The notes under the pieces: generated by a model
The model's input: the letters and a program-made list of their open reading frames with translations, nothing else
The model's database searches: none
Told to the model about the DNA's origin: nothing
Assembly: GCA_029465975.1 (NCBI GenBank)
Contig: CM055756.1
Span: forward strand, 786,470 to 850,469
Reading direction: 5' to 3'
Origin: Dallia pectoralis
Taxonomy: Eukaryota > Chordata > Actinopteri > Esociformes > Umbridae
Length of the DNA: 64,000 bases
Translations under genes and position numbers: made by a program
Part shown: positions 23,328-37,667 of the stretch, one piece after another
How positions within the stretch are numbered: the stretch's first letter is position 1
Layout of the letters: the number at the start of each line of letters is the position of its first letter

Positions 23328-24786
23328 TAATAGGATATGTCTCACTCTGTAACGAGATAACAGACTAATCAATATGTCTGAAACCCTGTTCACATTTACT
23401 GTTACACATGACTTTTCCTGGATGTTACATCAGCAACAATAAAAGAGGCCAGATTGGCCCAGCCTTGTCCTGCTCAACAATGTGTTTTCTGTGTAGTATA
23501 TTATCTCATCATTTTCATTTCGTTGGTGATGTGAGGAAAACGCTAAGAGCTGAGCCCTGCTGTATGACCCTGCTGACTCTTCTAAACTGTACAATATGCG
23601 AGAAGCGAGGGGGCATGAGGGGATAAACAGATACACACCCAGGAATGTCTTTACCGTGCAGTAAGTGTCTAATGTGCTGTAATCCTCGGCAAGACGCAAG
23701 TCAGCACCACTGCTCAGGAACACATGCAGACACCTTTTCCTCATCGCAGAAAGAGACATCTTCGTAAATCATTTGACAAGAATGTCTACTGAGGAAATTA
23801 GGAGTTCATTATAAGTTCAGTAGTTGATTAATCTCAGCTGGGAAGCTCAGAAACGGTTGTAGTTCCAAACTAGCCACAAGTGAGCCGCATAGACAATAAA
23901 CAGTGCAAGCAGGCCAACATAGAAGGCTTTACTGTAACGATTCAGTAATAGAAGAAAGGTGTCGGGGGATCTGACTCTCAAATAACCTTGATGATTACAG
24001 TGAACTGAAAGATCCCCTCCAGCCAACCCACCACCTCATTTATCATATGATTTCATTAAGAAAATCCACATCTCAATATGTGGTCCAGTTATAGTCATTG
24101 CATGGCACAATTGTTCCTTTATTTTCTCTAGCAAGGGGTTTGTGGGGTGGATGACATGAGCCAGTACCCATCAGACCCACCTAAACTTACCTAAAGAATG
24201 TCCCCTGAGGAGAGGGACATTTATTTGTTATTTGTATTTTACCAGTGTGCGTCATCTGTGGACCTGTTGAGGCAATAGAGCAGATAGGAGTTGGTCCATG
24301 ACCAGCCTTTCAAAACATTCATGTATCCAAAAAAATAAAAAACTAGACACCGATCATTTACACGAGTATAATTTGCTTGAAGTTAGTTGGTATTCTGGCT
24401 GTATTACCTGTCAGCCGGTCTGAATATTGAACTACGATTATAAACCAACAGCATTTTCTTACCTTCTACTCCCGCAGTTGTAGAATAACAGAAAAACAGA
24501 GCAATTGTCTACCTCTCACATGAGGAAACATAGAGTGAGAACAGTGTTGAAGTTAAGGCTTTTAGCTCAATATTCCAAGTGGAAAAGGGTTTATTGTGTA
24601 CATCCTACATATGTCTATGTTCTCTATATCTAGGCTGTGTTACATGTAACACACAGACACTATGTACATACACACAATAGATGAAGCCAGAGAGATAGAT
24701 AGAGAAAGATGAAGAGTAGTGAGAGGGGTGAAGACATGAAAAGGGCCGTGATAAAGGGAGAGGTTAAGGGGTAACGAGACCCTAGG
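23326..24786. other. unassigned non-coding DNA
   Basis: No gene or element could be supported. Confidence 0.5.
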
Positions 24787-25233
24787 GAATGGATGAGTGG
24801 AGAGGTTAGGGGATGGATGAGTGGAGAGGTTAGGGGATGGATGAGTGGAGAGTTTAGGGAATGGATGAGTGGAGAGGTTAGGGGATGGATGAGTGGAGAG
24901 GTTAGGGGATGGATGAGTGGAGAGGTTAGGGGATGGATGAGTGGAGAGGTTAGGGAATGGATGAGTGGAGAGGTTAGGGAATGGATGAGTGGAGAGGTTA
25001 GGGAATGGATGAGTGGAGAGGTTAGGGAATGGATGAGTGGAGAGGTTAGGGAATGGATGAGTGGAGAGGTTAGGGAATGGATGAGTGGAGAGGTTAGGGA
25101 ATGGATGAGTGGAGAGGTTAGGGAATGGATGAGTGGAGAGGTTAGGGAATGGATGAGTGGAGAGGTTAGGGAATGGATGAGTGGAGAGGTTAGGGAATGG
25201 ATGAGTGGAGAGGTTAGGGAATGGATGAGTGGA
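24787..25233. repeat. 24-bp minisatellite, about 18 copies
   Basis: The unit is GGATGAGTGGAGAGGTTAGG followed by GAAT or GGAT. Early copies vary (G/A, and one GTTTAGG), and the last dozen are almost identical. As 24 is a multiple of three, both strands have open frames: MSGEVREW repeats on plus (24793-25317) and LIHSLTSP repeats on minus (25445-24660). No evidence supports translation. Confidence 0.95.
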
Positions 25234-26129
25234 GTAAAAGAGAGGGATAAGGGGATAAGCAGAGAGACGAGCGCTAATGTGGAGGAGTTAAAGGGAGGAA
25301 TGAGGGGGTTTAAGTGAGGGATCTGTGAAGGGGTGAAGAAAGATGGTACATTCTGACAATGGGGGGTGATTGACACGATGCAAGCTGGACATGACATGCA
25401 GAGACAAGCAGAGAGAGAGATGACAGTGATAATGTCCACGATCAATTAAATTTGAAGTTCTGGTTGAGAAAGGCAGCGATGTACAACGAGTGAAAAAGAA
25501 AACTAAAAAATATACTGTATATGAAAGAAGAATGTGTGCGAAGGTGCTTGGGAGAAAGAGAGATGTTAGTTGTGACAGTCTTGAATCTAGAAGAAAACAA
25601 TATTTAGTGTGTACTGTCGGCTTGTCCTCGGCCTGTTGTGAGTCAAGGTTTGTTTACGACCAATGAGATATGATCAGAAAAACACATCTGTGCACTCACG
25701 CACAGGATCCAGGCATAATGTCTGCTTCTGAGACCTCCTCACCATGCTCTCACCTTTCACTCTCTCTCTTTTTATTCCCGCCTTCCCTATCTCATTTCTT
25801 TTTGTTTTTGCTTTTAACGTAGGACCTCGTTTATCCCTTCCCATCTCTTCTCTCTCGGTCCGTTTTTCTCTTTCTCTCAGTGTTCTTTCAGCCCTAACTG
25901 TTGGGCAAAGGCACAGGGGATGCATCAGACTGCATGTAAAAGGGGAATAAATAGAAAGGCATCAAGGTCCTGTGAGAAGGATGTGTAAGGTGTCATGTCA
26001 AGTGTCTGAACACTGTTAACAACAAGGCAGCTTTGGTTGTTGTGTAGTTTTGATGTGAAGGCATGAAGCACAATGCATGACAATGTGTCCACTGTCCCAA
26101 ATTCAACAGAAATTCACTCTTTATCAAGT
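25234..26129. other. unassigned non-coding DNA
   Basis: The 3' flank of the minisatellite is purine-rich. A TC-rich stretch lies at about 25745-25880. No gene is recognised. Confidence 0.45.
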
Positions 26130-26990
26130 TTATTTGTTTTTCCGTTTCATACAGACGGCAATTGAAAAAAATAAGATCAGGCAGAAATACATAAAAAAAG
26201 CATACAAATAAAACCATTAAATATACATTTAAAACATAAACATTTTAATAAAATTCATAAAAACATGGAAAGCATGCATTAAAAAGTGAACAGTGTGTTC
26301 CAACACTGTGCAGCATATTAACACAAACCTTTGGAATAGTTGGCAGACCAGACCCTGATGACCAGAGGGTCTTACTGGGTTCATACTGAGAGAGTAGGTC
26401 TGAGATAACTTGGCCCTGAGCCATTCAGTGACTTACAGATAAGTATCATCTTAACATATTTTCAATGACATACAGGGAACCAGCACAAAGACCTAAGCAG
26501 TGTTGTGTTTAGCTTTCTTGTTTTTGTTAGAACTTGAGCAGCATTGTTCTGAATGAGCAAAAGAAAACTGGACATAACAGTCCAATCGACTGGAAATAAA
26601 AGTGTGAATACGTTTGTTAAGATCTTGTCTAGACATGAATCTTCTATTTTTTTGCTAGGTTTTTAAGGTGTTAAGCCATTGGTGGAGTGAGTCCATGAGA
26701 CGGTACTCAGTAGATGAGAGAGCTATATACATTTGGGTGTCAATCATGTTAACCAATTAAGTTGCTTTGAATGATTTCTGCAAACTGTAGCATATAAATG
26801 GCACTAGGATGGAGCCTTGTAGAACTCCACATGTTAAGCGTGTTCTCTCGAAAACATAATTGACTATGAGGACAAAGAACTCTTAAATTAGACCCAGATG
26901 TTTAATAACATCAGGATTGAGATTTTACCAGAATCAGTGTTTGGAGGAATGTTGTTTAAAACTATAATAAGGGCAGTGGTGGATCTGAAA
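26130..26990 (-). mobile_element. decayed LINE 3' portion (L2/Rex1-like)
   Basis: On the minus strand, 26640-26400 translates in pieces as FISSRLD, then LIQNNAAQVLTKTRK, LLRSLCWFPV, CKSLNGSGPSYL and YEPSKTLWSSGSGL. This is the order of motifs in the RT C-terminal region of fish L2/Rex1-type LINEs. Further upstream on this strand, 26900-26800 shows weak similarity to the part before the palm. Stops, frameshifts and a small deletion of the LDYCN-type segment make it a pseudogene. The copy is clearly older than the one at 39263-40318. Confidence 0.65.
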
Positions 26991-27009
26991 TCCTAATTGG
27001 AATGTGTTA

Positions 27010-27014
27010 AATAT

Positions 27015-27051
<37 letters not shown>

Positions 27052-27059
27052 TAAATATA
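27010..27059. repeat. AT microsatellite
   Basis: About 18 AT pairs flanked by ATAC and AAATAT variants. Confidence 0.95.
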
Positions 27060-27880
27060 GAAAATGAGATTTTCCTTATTTGCCTATTTTTTCTCAAATT
27101 CGACTGGCCACAATTAGTTCATTCAATTTAAACCTCTTTTCACTTCTATGCAAAAAAACATTTCATGGCCTGTCTTATTTTGCTCTTCTTCTCTCAGCTC
27201 TCATCTCCTTTTCTCCTCTGTCATCACGTCTCTCCTCTCATCTTCTCTCATCTCTCCTCCCCTCATCTTTTCTCTCCTATCATCTTTCCCGTCTCTCATT
27301 TCTCCATACATTTTGTGGCTTACTGAATTCCTTCTCCTCACCCGATCTCTGGTTCGTTCTTCGTAGTGACTGGTTTAAACTGAACAAGCTTCAGCGTAAC
27401 TTTCTCTGTGCCCTGGTTCAACGCTCATCAGACTGGTCACAGCATTAAGGGCACATACCCCTGACACATTTTACCCTCTATTTCCTCTACCCTCTATACG
27501 TTTCCTTTTTTTTTCTCCCAAAGCCCTTTTCTCCTACACTCCCACCTCATCTTTGCTGTAATGATGATGAGTTGTTTGGGGCCGGGGGGTTGGGGTGTAG
27601 CGGTTATGGCGTGCTGTTCTTCCCTTTGGCATGCGTGGAAAATGAAGAGGAGCACGTCAGATTGAAACTTCAGCCTCTTCTCCAAAGCTGGATGGCGGTA
27701 GGCTGGGTAGGGACTGTCTGGTGTACGGGCCTGTCTGGTGCACGGGGCTGCCTGGTGCACGGGGGGAGGTAGCAATCTCAGCCCTCACACCTGTCTGCTG
27801 ACTCCCCAGAAACTAGGGTTACCCCTGGGGAGAAATGCCATATGGGTGGTGGACTTGGTGCCCGTGGTATGGATTGTGTT
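27060..27880. other. unassigned DNA with a pyrimidine-rich tract
   Basis: A TCTC/CTCAT-rich, strand-asymmetric tract lies at about 27180-27310. The sequence around 27720-27770 has a small CTGGTGCACGGGGC-type duplication. No gene is recognised. Confidence 0.45.
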
Positions 27881-27884
27881 TGTA

Positions 27885-27919
<35 letters not shown>
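27881..27919. repeat. GT microsatellite
   Basis: About 19 GT pairs with one TA interruption. Confidence 0.95.
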
Positions 27920-28599
27920 TGGGGGAACCCCTGGATGTGGTTGATCAGAAGGTTGAAGGGCGAGACGTATGTTGCACCCCACTGATTCAGCCTCCACTTC
28001 TTCGGCTTTCACTATAACGTGCGGATGGGTGTGTGTTTTAGCACAGTAGTAGGCAGCTGGTCACTTGCTGGTCACTTGCCAGATTTGCTGGTCACTTGCC
28101 AGATTCCAACCCATCCAACCCTGTGTTCTTTGTAAATCTGCTACAGATATCATCAGCGATGCTCCGGCCTGCCCAACATAGACACAATCTTAAGACAAGA
28201 ACATGGGCTAATGTGTGGCCAGAAAGAAATCCCAGAGAATTGATTGAACGTGCAATTCGCACAGCTGTTCAATTGGCAGGCCTGTGGAGCATTACGGACT
28301 GCACCTTTAATTTGAAGGTTGGCAGGCACTTTGAAGTGGTTCATGACCTTCTGATCAATGAGACGAGCTGGCTTTCTGCTATATTGTAGACTAACTCGGA
28401 CGACAAAGCAGAGATAGCAGATGGAGAACCGCAGGGTTATTACGAGATGATGGCTTGATGACAACAGAAAGTGGAATACCACAGAATACCACAGAGAGAG
28501 GATCATGTGAAGGTTGTGAATTCAATACACTTGACTGATTGATTGACCCAGCTATAATGGTGGGAGCATCAAGAGGCTGACCCACATATTCCTTTACCA

Positions 28600-28765
28600 C
28601 AACCAGACAAGACAGAACAAAACCAGACCAAACCAGAGTTAACCAATCCAAAACAGACCATTCCAGAACATAAAAGACCAGGCCATAACAGACCAAACTA
28701 GATCAAAACAGACCAATCCAGACCAGTCCAGACCAGACAAGTCCAGACAGAACTAAACCAACCAA
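28600..28765. repeat. degenerate ACCAGACCA repeat
   Basis: The tract repeats ACCAGACAAGACAGAAC-like words with many substitutions. It is an old, diverged short-period tandem repeat. Neighbouring DNA at 27920-28600 shows no supportable gene. Confidence 0.75.
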
Positions 28766-28963
28766 AAGTGCACCATGCCCCCTAGGAAAGTGCATGTATA
28801 CATTGGCACCAGGCCCAGGTCCTGAAATCCAACAACTGTCTACTTACAGGGCAGCAGCTTCCAAGAGCCACTCATCAAACACGGTTTGCTGTCAGGTTGT
28901 TGGTCTTCAACACAAGGAAATCAAGCCCCTTTGAGCCAGACAGGGCACTCTGTCCCAACACGC

Positions 28964-29071
28964 ACTCTTGGATGTGTGTGAGTGTGTGTGCTGCTGCAAC
29001 ACTATGCACTGATGTGTGTGAGTGTGTGTGTGTGTGAGTGTGTGTGCTGCTGCAACACTATGCACTGATGT

Positions 29072-29105
<34 letters not shown>

Positions 29106-29227
29106 GCTGTAGCAACACTATGCACTGATGTGTGTGAGTGTGTGTGCTGCTGCAACACTATGCACTGATGTGTGTGAGGGTGTGTGTGTGTGTGTGTGTG
29201 TGCTGCTGTAACACTATGCACTGATGT

Positions 29228-29282
<55 letters not shown>

Positions 29283-29459
29283 TGTGTGTGCTGCTGCAAC
29301 ACTATGCACTGATGTGTGTGAGTGTGTGTGATGTAGCAACACTATGCACTGATGTGTGTGAGTGTGTGTGTGTGTGTGTGAGAGAGTGTGTGAGCTGTAG
29401 CAACACTATGCACTGATGTGTGTGAGTGTGTGTGATGTAGCAACACTATGCACTGATGT

Positions 29460-29506
<47 letters not shown>

Positions 29507-29625
29507 TGTGTGTGCTGCTGCAACACTATGCACTGATGTGTGTGTGTGAGTGTGTGTGTGTGTGTGCTGCAGCAACATTATGCACTGATGTGTGTGTGTG
29601 TGTGTGTGTGCTGTAGCAACACTGA
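28964..29625. repeat. composite GT / AACACTATGCACTGATG repeat
   Basis: A unique-sequence core, CAACACTATGCACTGATG, recurs 11 times (for example at about 28998, 29052, 29114, 29153, 29298, 29337 and 29520). Each core is separated by a GT run of very different length, preceded by GCTGCTG, AGCTGTAG or GATGTAG. It is a minisatellite whose unit contains its own microsatellite. Apparent HTHTHT proteins on the minus strand are artefacts. Confidence 0.93.
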
Positions 29626-30087
29626 GCCCCCTTCCATTTTCTTGTCAATTTGTTGGAAAAGCAAAACTGATTTCAAAGGCACAGCGATGTGTAGCGTAAG
29701 GCAAGCCTGTTGGAAAACCCCCTCTCGGTTAACAGCTTACACCTTTAGCTATTACCGAAGGGTGCGGGGAAGAGTTGCGTAAAGCAACTAGTGAATGGTG
29801 CATTGTGTGAAATTGGGCCCGCAGCTTTTCATACATACCTAATATAGCACTGGGACTGGCTGGGCATTTGGGACTCATCCCTCATTAACCTGAGGTTGGC
29901 TGGGGTTTGGAAATATGACATCAAGGGGATTATTCCTCCTGTGTCCCCCTGCCACATCCCCCTTCTGGACTCGATCTGAGCACGAGGCTGGCGGGCAGCT
30001 TCGGTGTCGGTAAATGTCGGCTGTGCTGCTCTGTTTCAGAGTGTCCTAAGGGTGACCTGAGCTGTGAGTTCCTTCTAATGGGTAAAG

Positions 30088-30200
30088 CTCTCTCTCTCTC
30101 TCCATCTCTCTCCCTCTCTCTCTCCATCTCTCTCACTCTCTCTCTCTCCCTCTCTCTCTCATTCTCTCTCTCTCTCTCTCCCTCTCTCTCTCTCTCTCTC
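30088..30200. repeat. CT microsatellite
   Basis: CTCTCT runs with CCAT and CCCT interruptions over about 113 bp. It is strongly polypurine/polypyrimidine. Confidence 0.95.
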
Positions 30201-32327
<2,127 letters not shown>

Positions 32328-32564
32328 GATGAGGTCTGTCTACAGTGGATCGTTCAGTAGTAGGACGCATAGAGGCAGCTTTGTCTCAGCACACACTGTG
32401 CTCCAAATAGCATCCAGAGCCCACAGCTTGATGTTACAGGAGAGATAGGACGAGCACAGTGGGTGAGGCGTGTCCACAGGTGTTAATTGTTTGGGTGGGG
32501 CTCTGTGGGAGGGAGCGGTGTTTATGGTTGGGCACACGCATGCCTGTATATTTATATATGTATG

Positions 32565-32570
32565 TACACA

Positions 32571-32611
<41 letters not shown>

Positions 32612-32628
32612 ACTCACACTCACACACG
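32565..32628. repeat. CA microsatellite
   Basis: CA pairs with ACTC and AAAC interruptions, about 64 bp. Confidence 0.93.
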
Positions 32629-33566
32629 GAGACGAACGGCCACATGTCAACTGGAGAGGCGTGGGTTCTCTACACAGGCTGAGCCTTACCTGTGTCTATG
32701 CCTGGCACTGTGAATATGCATAAAATCATTTCAGTTAGCGAAATGTTTCTCTAGAAAGACTGTGCCTTTCCTGTACACGTGTCAATCTTCCATCGTATAG
32801 ATAACACTAAAAACATGCCCACAAGGTTGGTTGTTTCTCAATTAAGACAGTGATTTGGGGTCCCCACAGGTATTGTAAAGCATGTACACACACACACAAA
32901 CACACAGTAGCTCCCTCCAGTAGTCATGAAGAAGAACAGGCCTCAGGTCTGCAGGTTCTTAGGGCGTGATCCAGATCTCTGGCGCTTTTTAGACTTCTGC
33001 AATGTCAGTGAAAACAGGAAGGACACCATGCATTTGATGACGTATGTCGAGAAGGCAGTGACATTGGTGAATGACCAACACAGACAAATGCAGACAGAAA
33101 TCCGAACTTGAGCAATAAGAAGCGTTACTCAAGGTTCTGTGCGCACATTGTCTTATTCACAGCATTAATTGGAATTTTTTTATAATTCAGAACAACTTTT
33201 TCTAAGAACATCTGGATAACTCCCAAAAGCCCGGAGGCTCTGAAAGAAAACCGGCACCCAGGGCACAGAGAGATGCCCAGCCAGAGATCCAGCCAGCTGC
33301 TGAGCCAAGGTAGAAAGCCAGCACACCTGTATGCCAAATACCGGGAAAAGCGAGCTGTGGACAATAACATGCTATATCAGGACCACATACTGTCCAGGCT
33401 TTTGTTCCAGCCCAGATGAAACACACACGACTGAGTTCATCATGGTTTTAACGAATAATTGATTAATTGAATATGATGGATTTATGCCGTACTCCTTTAT
33501 CGAAGCTAAGCACATTGTGTAGATGTCTCAAATCATTAGTGATTAGCAAACATGTAAAGGATACAT
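32629..33566. other. unassigned non-coding DNA
   Basis: The frames at 32926-33111 and 33125-33426 show no recognised motif. This is the 5' flank of the RTE insertion. Confidence 0.5.
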
Positions 33567-34362
33567 TGGTAACGATGTACCTCCCGGGAATCATCACCTT
33601 AACGTGGTGGAGAGGTTTGTGTGCCCCTATGAACCTGAGGGCTGGGTTGTCTGGAGCTTCATGCTCCTGGTAGGGTTTCCCAAGGCAAAGTGGTCTCAGG
33701 CGAGGGGCCAGACTAAGAATGGTTCACCAAGACCCCATGAAAAATCGAGGGAAAAGGATCGAGACCCTGCCTGGAGGAAGCCCAGGGCCCCGTCTGGAGC
33801 CAGGCCCAGACGGCGGGCTCGAAAGCGAGCGTCTGGTGGCCGGGTTTGCCACGGAGCCCGGCCGGGCACAGCCCGAACGAGATACGTGGCATCTCTCTCC
33901 TCTCCATCCTGTGGGCCCACCACTCACAGGAACAACCGCAGGGGTCGGGTGCGCTGTCATATGGGTGACAGTGAAGGTGGGGGTCTCGACGGATCAGACC
34001 CGGGCGGCAGAAGCTTGCTTTGGGGACGTGGAACGTCACCTCACTGGGGGAAGGAGCCAGAACTTGTGCGTGAGGTGGAGCGATACCAGTTGGATCTGGT
34101 GGGACTTACCTCTACGCACAACCGTGGCTCTGGAACCTTACCCCTGGATAGGGTTGGACTCTGTTCTTCTCTGGAGTTGCCCAGGGTGAGAGGCGGCGGG
34201 CTGGTGTGGGGATACTCACGAGCCCACGTCTGAGCACGGCGGTGTTGGAGTTTACCCCGGTGGATGAGAGGTTTGCCTCCCTACGCCTAAGGGTGGTGGG
34301 GGAAAACTCTGACTGTTGTTTGTGCTTATGCACCAAACAGCAGTTCGGAGTATTCAGCCTTC

Positions 34363-35280
34363 TTGGAGACCCTGAAGGGAGTCCTATATAGGGCTCCAGT
34401 AGGGGACTCCATCATTCTGCTGGGAGACTTCAACGCACATGTGGGCAACGATGGAGACACCTGGAGAGGCGTGATTGGGAGGAACGGCCTCCCTGATCTA
34501 AACCCGAGCGGTCGTTTGTTATTGGACTTCTGTGCTAGTCATGGATTGTCTATAACAAACACCATGTTCGAACATAAGGAGGCGCATAAGTGTACATGGT
34601 ACCAGAGCACCCTAGGCCGAAGGTCAATGATCGATTTTGTGATCGTATCGGCTGATCTAAGGCCGCATGTTTTGGACACTCGGGTGAAGAGAGGGGCAGA
34701 GCTGTCAACTGATCACCATCTGGTAGTGAGTTGGATCAGAGGGTGGGGAAAGACTTTGGACAGACCAGGTAAGCCCAAACGGGTGGTGCGGGTGAACTGG
34801 GAACGTCTGGAGGAGGCCCCTGTCCGAAAGATCTTCAACTCACACCTCCGGCGGAGCTTTTCAGGCATCCCTGTGGAGGTTGGGGGCATTGAACCTGAGT
34901 GGGCAATGTTCAAAGCTTCTATTGCTGAAGCTGCGGCGGTGAGCTGTGGTCTCAAGGTCCTAGGTGCCTCAAGGGGTGGTAACCCTAGAACACCGTGGTG
35001 GACCACGGTGGTCAGGGAAGCTGTCCGACTGAAGAAGGAGGCCTTCAGGGATATGCTAGCCCTGGGGACTCCGGAGGCAGTTGCAGGGTACCGACAGGCC
35101 CGAAGGGCTGCAGCCGCTGCCGTGTCAGAGGCAAAGCAGCGGGTGTGGGAGAAGTTTGGAGAAGCTATGGAGAAGGACTTTCGGTCGGCACCAAAATGCT
35201 TCTGGAAAACCGTTCGGCACCTCAGAAGGGGAAAACGGGAACCATCCAAGCTGTGTACAGTAAGGATGGGACACTGTTGA
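34363..35280 (+). pseudogene. RTE endonuclease region and linker, frameshifted
   Basis: The endonuclease nicks target DNA to start reverse transcription. The frame has GDFNAHVG at residues 21-28, CTWY at 77-80, RSMIDFVIVS at 87-96 and STDHHLVV at 115-122. These are the conserved Asp/Asn and His motifs of the APE-like endonuclease. The true N-terminus lies upstream in other frames: EPELVREVERYQLDLVGLTS at about 34054-34113, then VDERFASLRLRVVGEN at about 34261-34308. The frame at 34363 therefore begins inside the domain. Homology continues past about 35240 in a different frame (AVYSKDGTLLTSTDD). Confidence 0.85.
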
Positions 35281-35416
35281 CCTCAACTGATGATGTGATC
35301 GGGCGCTGGAAAGAGCATTTTGAGGAGCTCCTGAATCCGACCTACACGCCCTCTAGTACAGAGGCAGAGCTGGAGGCTGATGGAGGGTCATCGTCAGTTT
35401 CCCTGGGGAAGTCGCT

Positions 35417-36872
35417 GAGGTAGTCAAACAACTCCACAGTGGCAAAGCCCCAGGGACTGATGAGATTCGTCCAGAAATGCTAAAAGCTTTGGGTGGGGAA
35501 GGGCTGTCTTGGTTGACACGCCTCTTCAACATTGCATGGAAGTCTGGGACAGTGCCAGAGGAGTGGCAGACCGGGGTGGTGGTTCCCCTCTTTAAAAGGG
35601 GACCAGAGAGTGTGTGCCAATTACAGAGGTATCACACTCCTCAGCCTCCCTGGTAAAGTGTACTCCAAAGTGCTGGAAAGGAGGGTTCGGCCAATAGTCG
35701 AACCTCAGATTGAAGAGGAACAATGCGGTTTTCGTCCTGGCCGGGGAACCACGGACCAGCTCTTTACTCTCGCAAGGATCCTGGAGGGGGCCTGGGAGTA
35801 TGCCCATCCAGTCTACATGTGTTTTGTGGATCTGGAGAAGGCGTATGACCGGGTACCCCGGGATCTTTTGTGGGAGGTGCTGCGGGAGTATGGGGTGAGG
35901 GGTCTCTTCTCAGGGCCATCCAATCTCTGTACGCTCAAAGCATGAGCTGTGTCCGTGTCCTCGGCAGTAAGTCGGATTCGTTCCCGGTGGGGGTTGGCCT
36001 CCGCCAGGGCTGCGCTTTGTCACCAATCCTGTTTGTAATATTCATGGACAGGATATCAAGGCGTAGTCATGGGGGAGGGGTTCCCGTTCGGTGGGCTGAT
36101 GGTCACATCACTGCTTTTTGCGGATGATGTGGTCCTGATGGCCTCATCGGTCGGTGACCTTCAGCACTCACTGGATCGGTTCGCAGCCGAGTGTGAAGCG
36201 GCTGGGATGAGGGTTAGCACCTCTAAATCTGAGGCCATGACTCTCAGCAGGAAACAGGTGGAGTGCCTACTCCGGGTAGGGAATGAGTCCTTACTCCAAG
36301 TGAAGGAGTTCAAGTACCTCGGGGTCCTGTTCGCGAGTGAGGGAACAATGGAGCGGGAGTTTGGTCGGAGGATCGGAGCAGCGGGGGCGGTGTTGCATTC
36401 GCTTCACCGCACCGTTGTGACGAAAAGAGAGCTGAGCCGAAAGGCAAAGCTCTCGATCTACCGGTCAATCTTTGTTCCTACCCTCACCTATGGTCATGAA
36501 AGCTGGGTCATGACCGAAAGAACGAGATCGCGGGTACAAGCGGCCGAAATGGGTTTTCTCAGAAAGGTGGCTGGCCTCTCCCTTAGGGATAGGGTGAGAA
36601 GCTCAGTCATCCGAGAGGAACTCGGAGTAGAGCCGCTGCTCCTTTGCATAGAAAGGAGCCAGTTGAGGTGGTTCGGGCATCTTGTAAGAATGCCACCTGG
36701 GCGCCTCCCTAGAGAGGTGTTCCAGGCACGTCCAGCTGGGAGGAGACCTCGGGAAGACCCAGGACTAGGTGGAGAGATTATATCTCCACACTGGCCTGGG
36801 AACGCCTCGGGATTCCCCAGTCAGAGCTGGCTAATGTTGCCCGGGAAAGGGAAGTTTGGGGTCCCCTGCTAG
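35417..36872 (+). pseudogene. RTE reverse transcriptase, multiple frameshifts
   Basis: RT motifs appear in order but in changing frames: EVVKQLHSGKAPGTDEIRPE at 35417, NYRGITLLSLPGK at about 35619-35657, CGFRPGRGT at about 35725-35751, motif A as FVDLEKAYDRV at about 35823-35855, VGLRQGCALSPILF at about 35992-36033, and motif C as LLFADDVVL at about 36114-36140. The YLGVLF and TYGHESWVMTERTRSR motifs of the RTE thumb and C-terminal region follow in the last frame (36069-36872). Catalytic aspartates are kept, so decay is by frameshift rather than substitution. The end of the family protein lies in another frame after about 36760. Confidence 0.88.
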
Positions 36873-36962
36873 AGCTGCTACCCCGCGACCCGACCCCGGA
36901 TAAGCGGTTGAAGATGAGATGAGATGAGAGATGGTAACGATGTCTGTGATTGTAGGACATGA

Positions 36963-37667
36963 CTGAGCACTCCCGCTGAGCACTCCCACTAAGCACTCCA
37001 ACTGAGCACTCCCACTGAGCACTCCCACTGAGCACTCCAACTGAGCCCTCCCACTGAGCACTCCAACTGAGCACTCCTACTGAGCACTCACAGTGAGCAC
37101 TCCCGCTGAGCACTCCCGCTGAGCACTCCCACTGAGCACTCCCACTGAGCACTCCTACTGAGCACTCCTACTGAGCACTCCTACTGAGCACTCCTACTGA
37201 GCACTCCAACTGAGCACTCTCACTGAGCACTCCAACTGAGCACTCCCACTGAGCACTCCCACTGAGCACTCCCGCTGAGCACTCACACTGAGCACTCCCG
37301 CTGAGCACTCCCGCTGAGCACACCCGCTGAGCACTCCAACTGAGCACTCCCACTGAGCACTCCAACTGAGCACTCCAACTGAGCACTCACAGTGAGCACT
37401 CCCGCTGAGCACTCCAACTGAGCACTCCAACTGAGCACTCCCACTGAGCACTCCAACTGAGCACTCTTACTGAGCACTCCTACTGAGCACTCACAGTGAG
37501 CACTCCCGCTGAGCACTCCAACTGAGCACTCCAACTGAGCACTCCTTCTGAGCACTCACAGTGAGCACACCCACTGAGCACTCCAACTGAGCACTCCCGC
37601 TGAGCACTCCCGCTGAGCACTCCCACTGAGCACTCCCACTGAGCACTCACACTGAGCACTCTCTGCA
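36963..37667. repeat. 13-bp minisatellite, about 54 copies
   Basis: The unit is TGAGCACTCCCAC with variation mainly at the last four bases (CCAAC, CCCGC, CCTAC, CACAG). It starts about 20 bp after the 3' target duplication of the RTE element. As 13 is not a multiple of three, the unit passes through all frames, and the minus-strand frames all read MLSGSAQWECSVGVLS-type repeats. No stop occurs in the unit, so several overlapping open frames appear. None is a credible gene. Confidence 0.95.

Larger units (their letters stand above)
33579..36931 (+). mobile_element. near-full-length RTE-clade LINE with 12-bp target duplication
   Basis: The element is flanked by TGGTAACGATGT at 33567-33578 and again at 36932-36943, an exact 12-bp duplication. 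It begins near AATCATCACCTTAACGTGGT and ends CCGGATAAGCGGTTGAAGAT followed by a short GATGA repeat (about 36911-36929), the type of tail typical of RTE elements. It carries an apurinic-type endonuclease region (about 34010-34740), a linker and a reverse transcriptase (about 35417-36870). At least five frameshifts (near 35240, 35405, 35600, 35905 and 36065, plus one near 36760) make it non-functional. The order of domains and the target duplication show retrotransposition of a long transcript. Confidence 0.9.

Noticed and set aside
23154..23393. Poly-Cys-Val and poly-His-Thr frames at CA/GT repeats, also near 29000, 32200 and 42000
   Set aside because: They are dinucleotide repeat translations.
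28096..28389. 97-codon plus-strand frame as a host exon
   Set aside because: No recognised domain, an overlapping frame of similar length on the other strand, and no clear splice sites.
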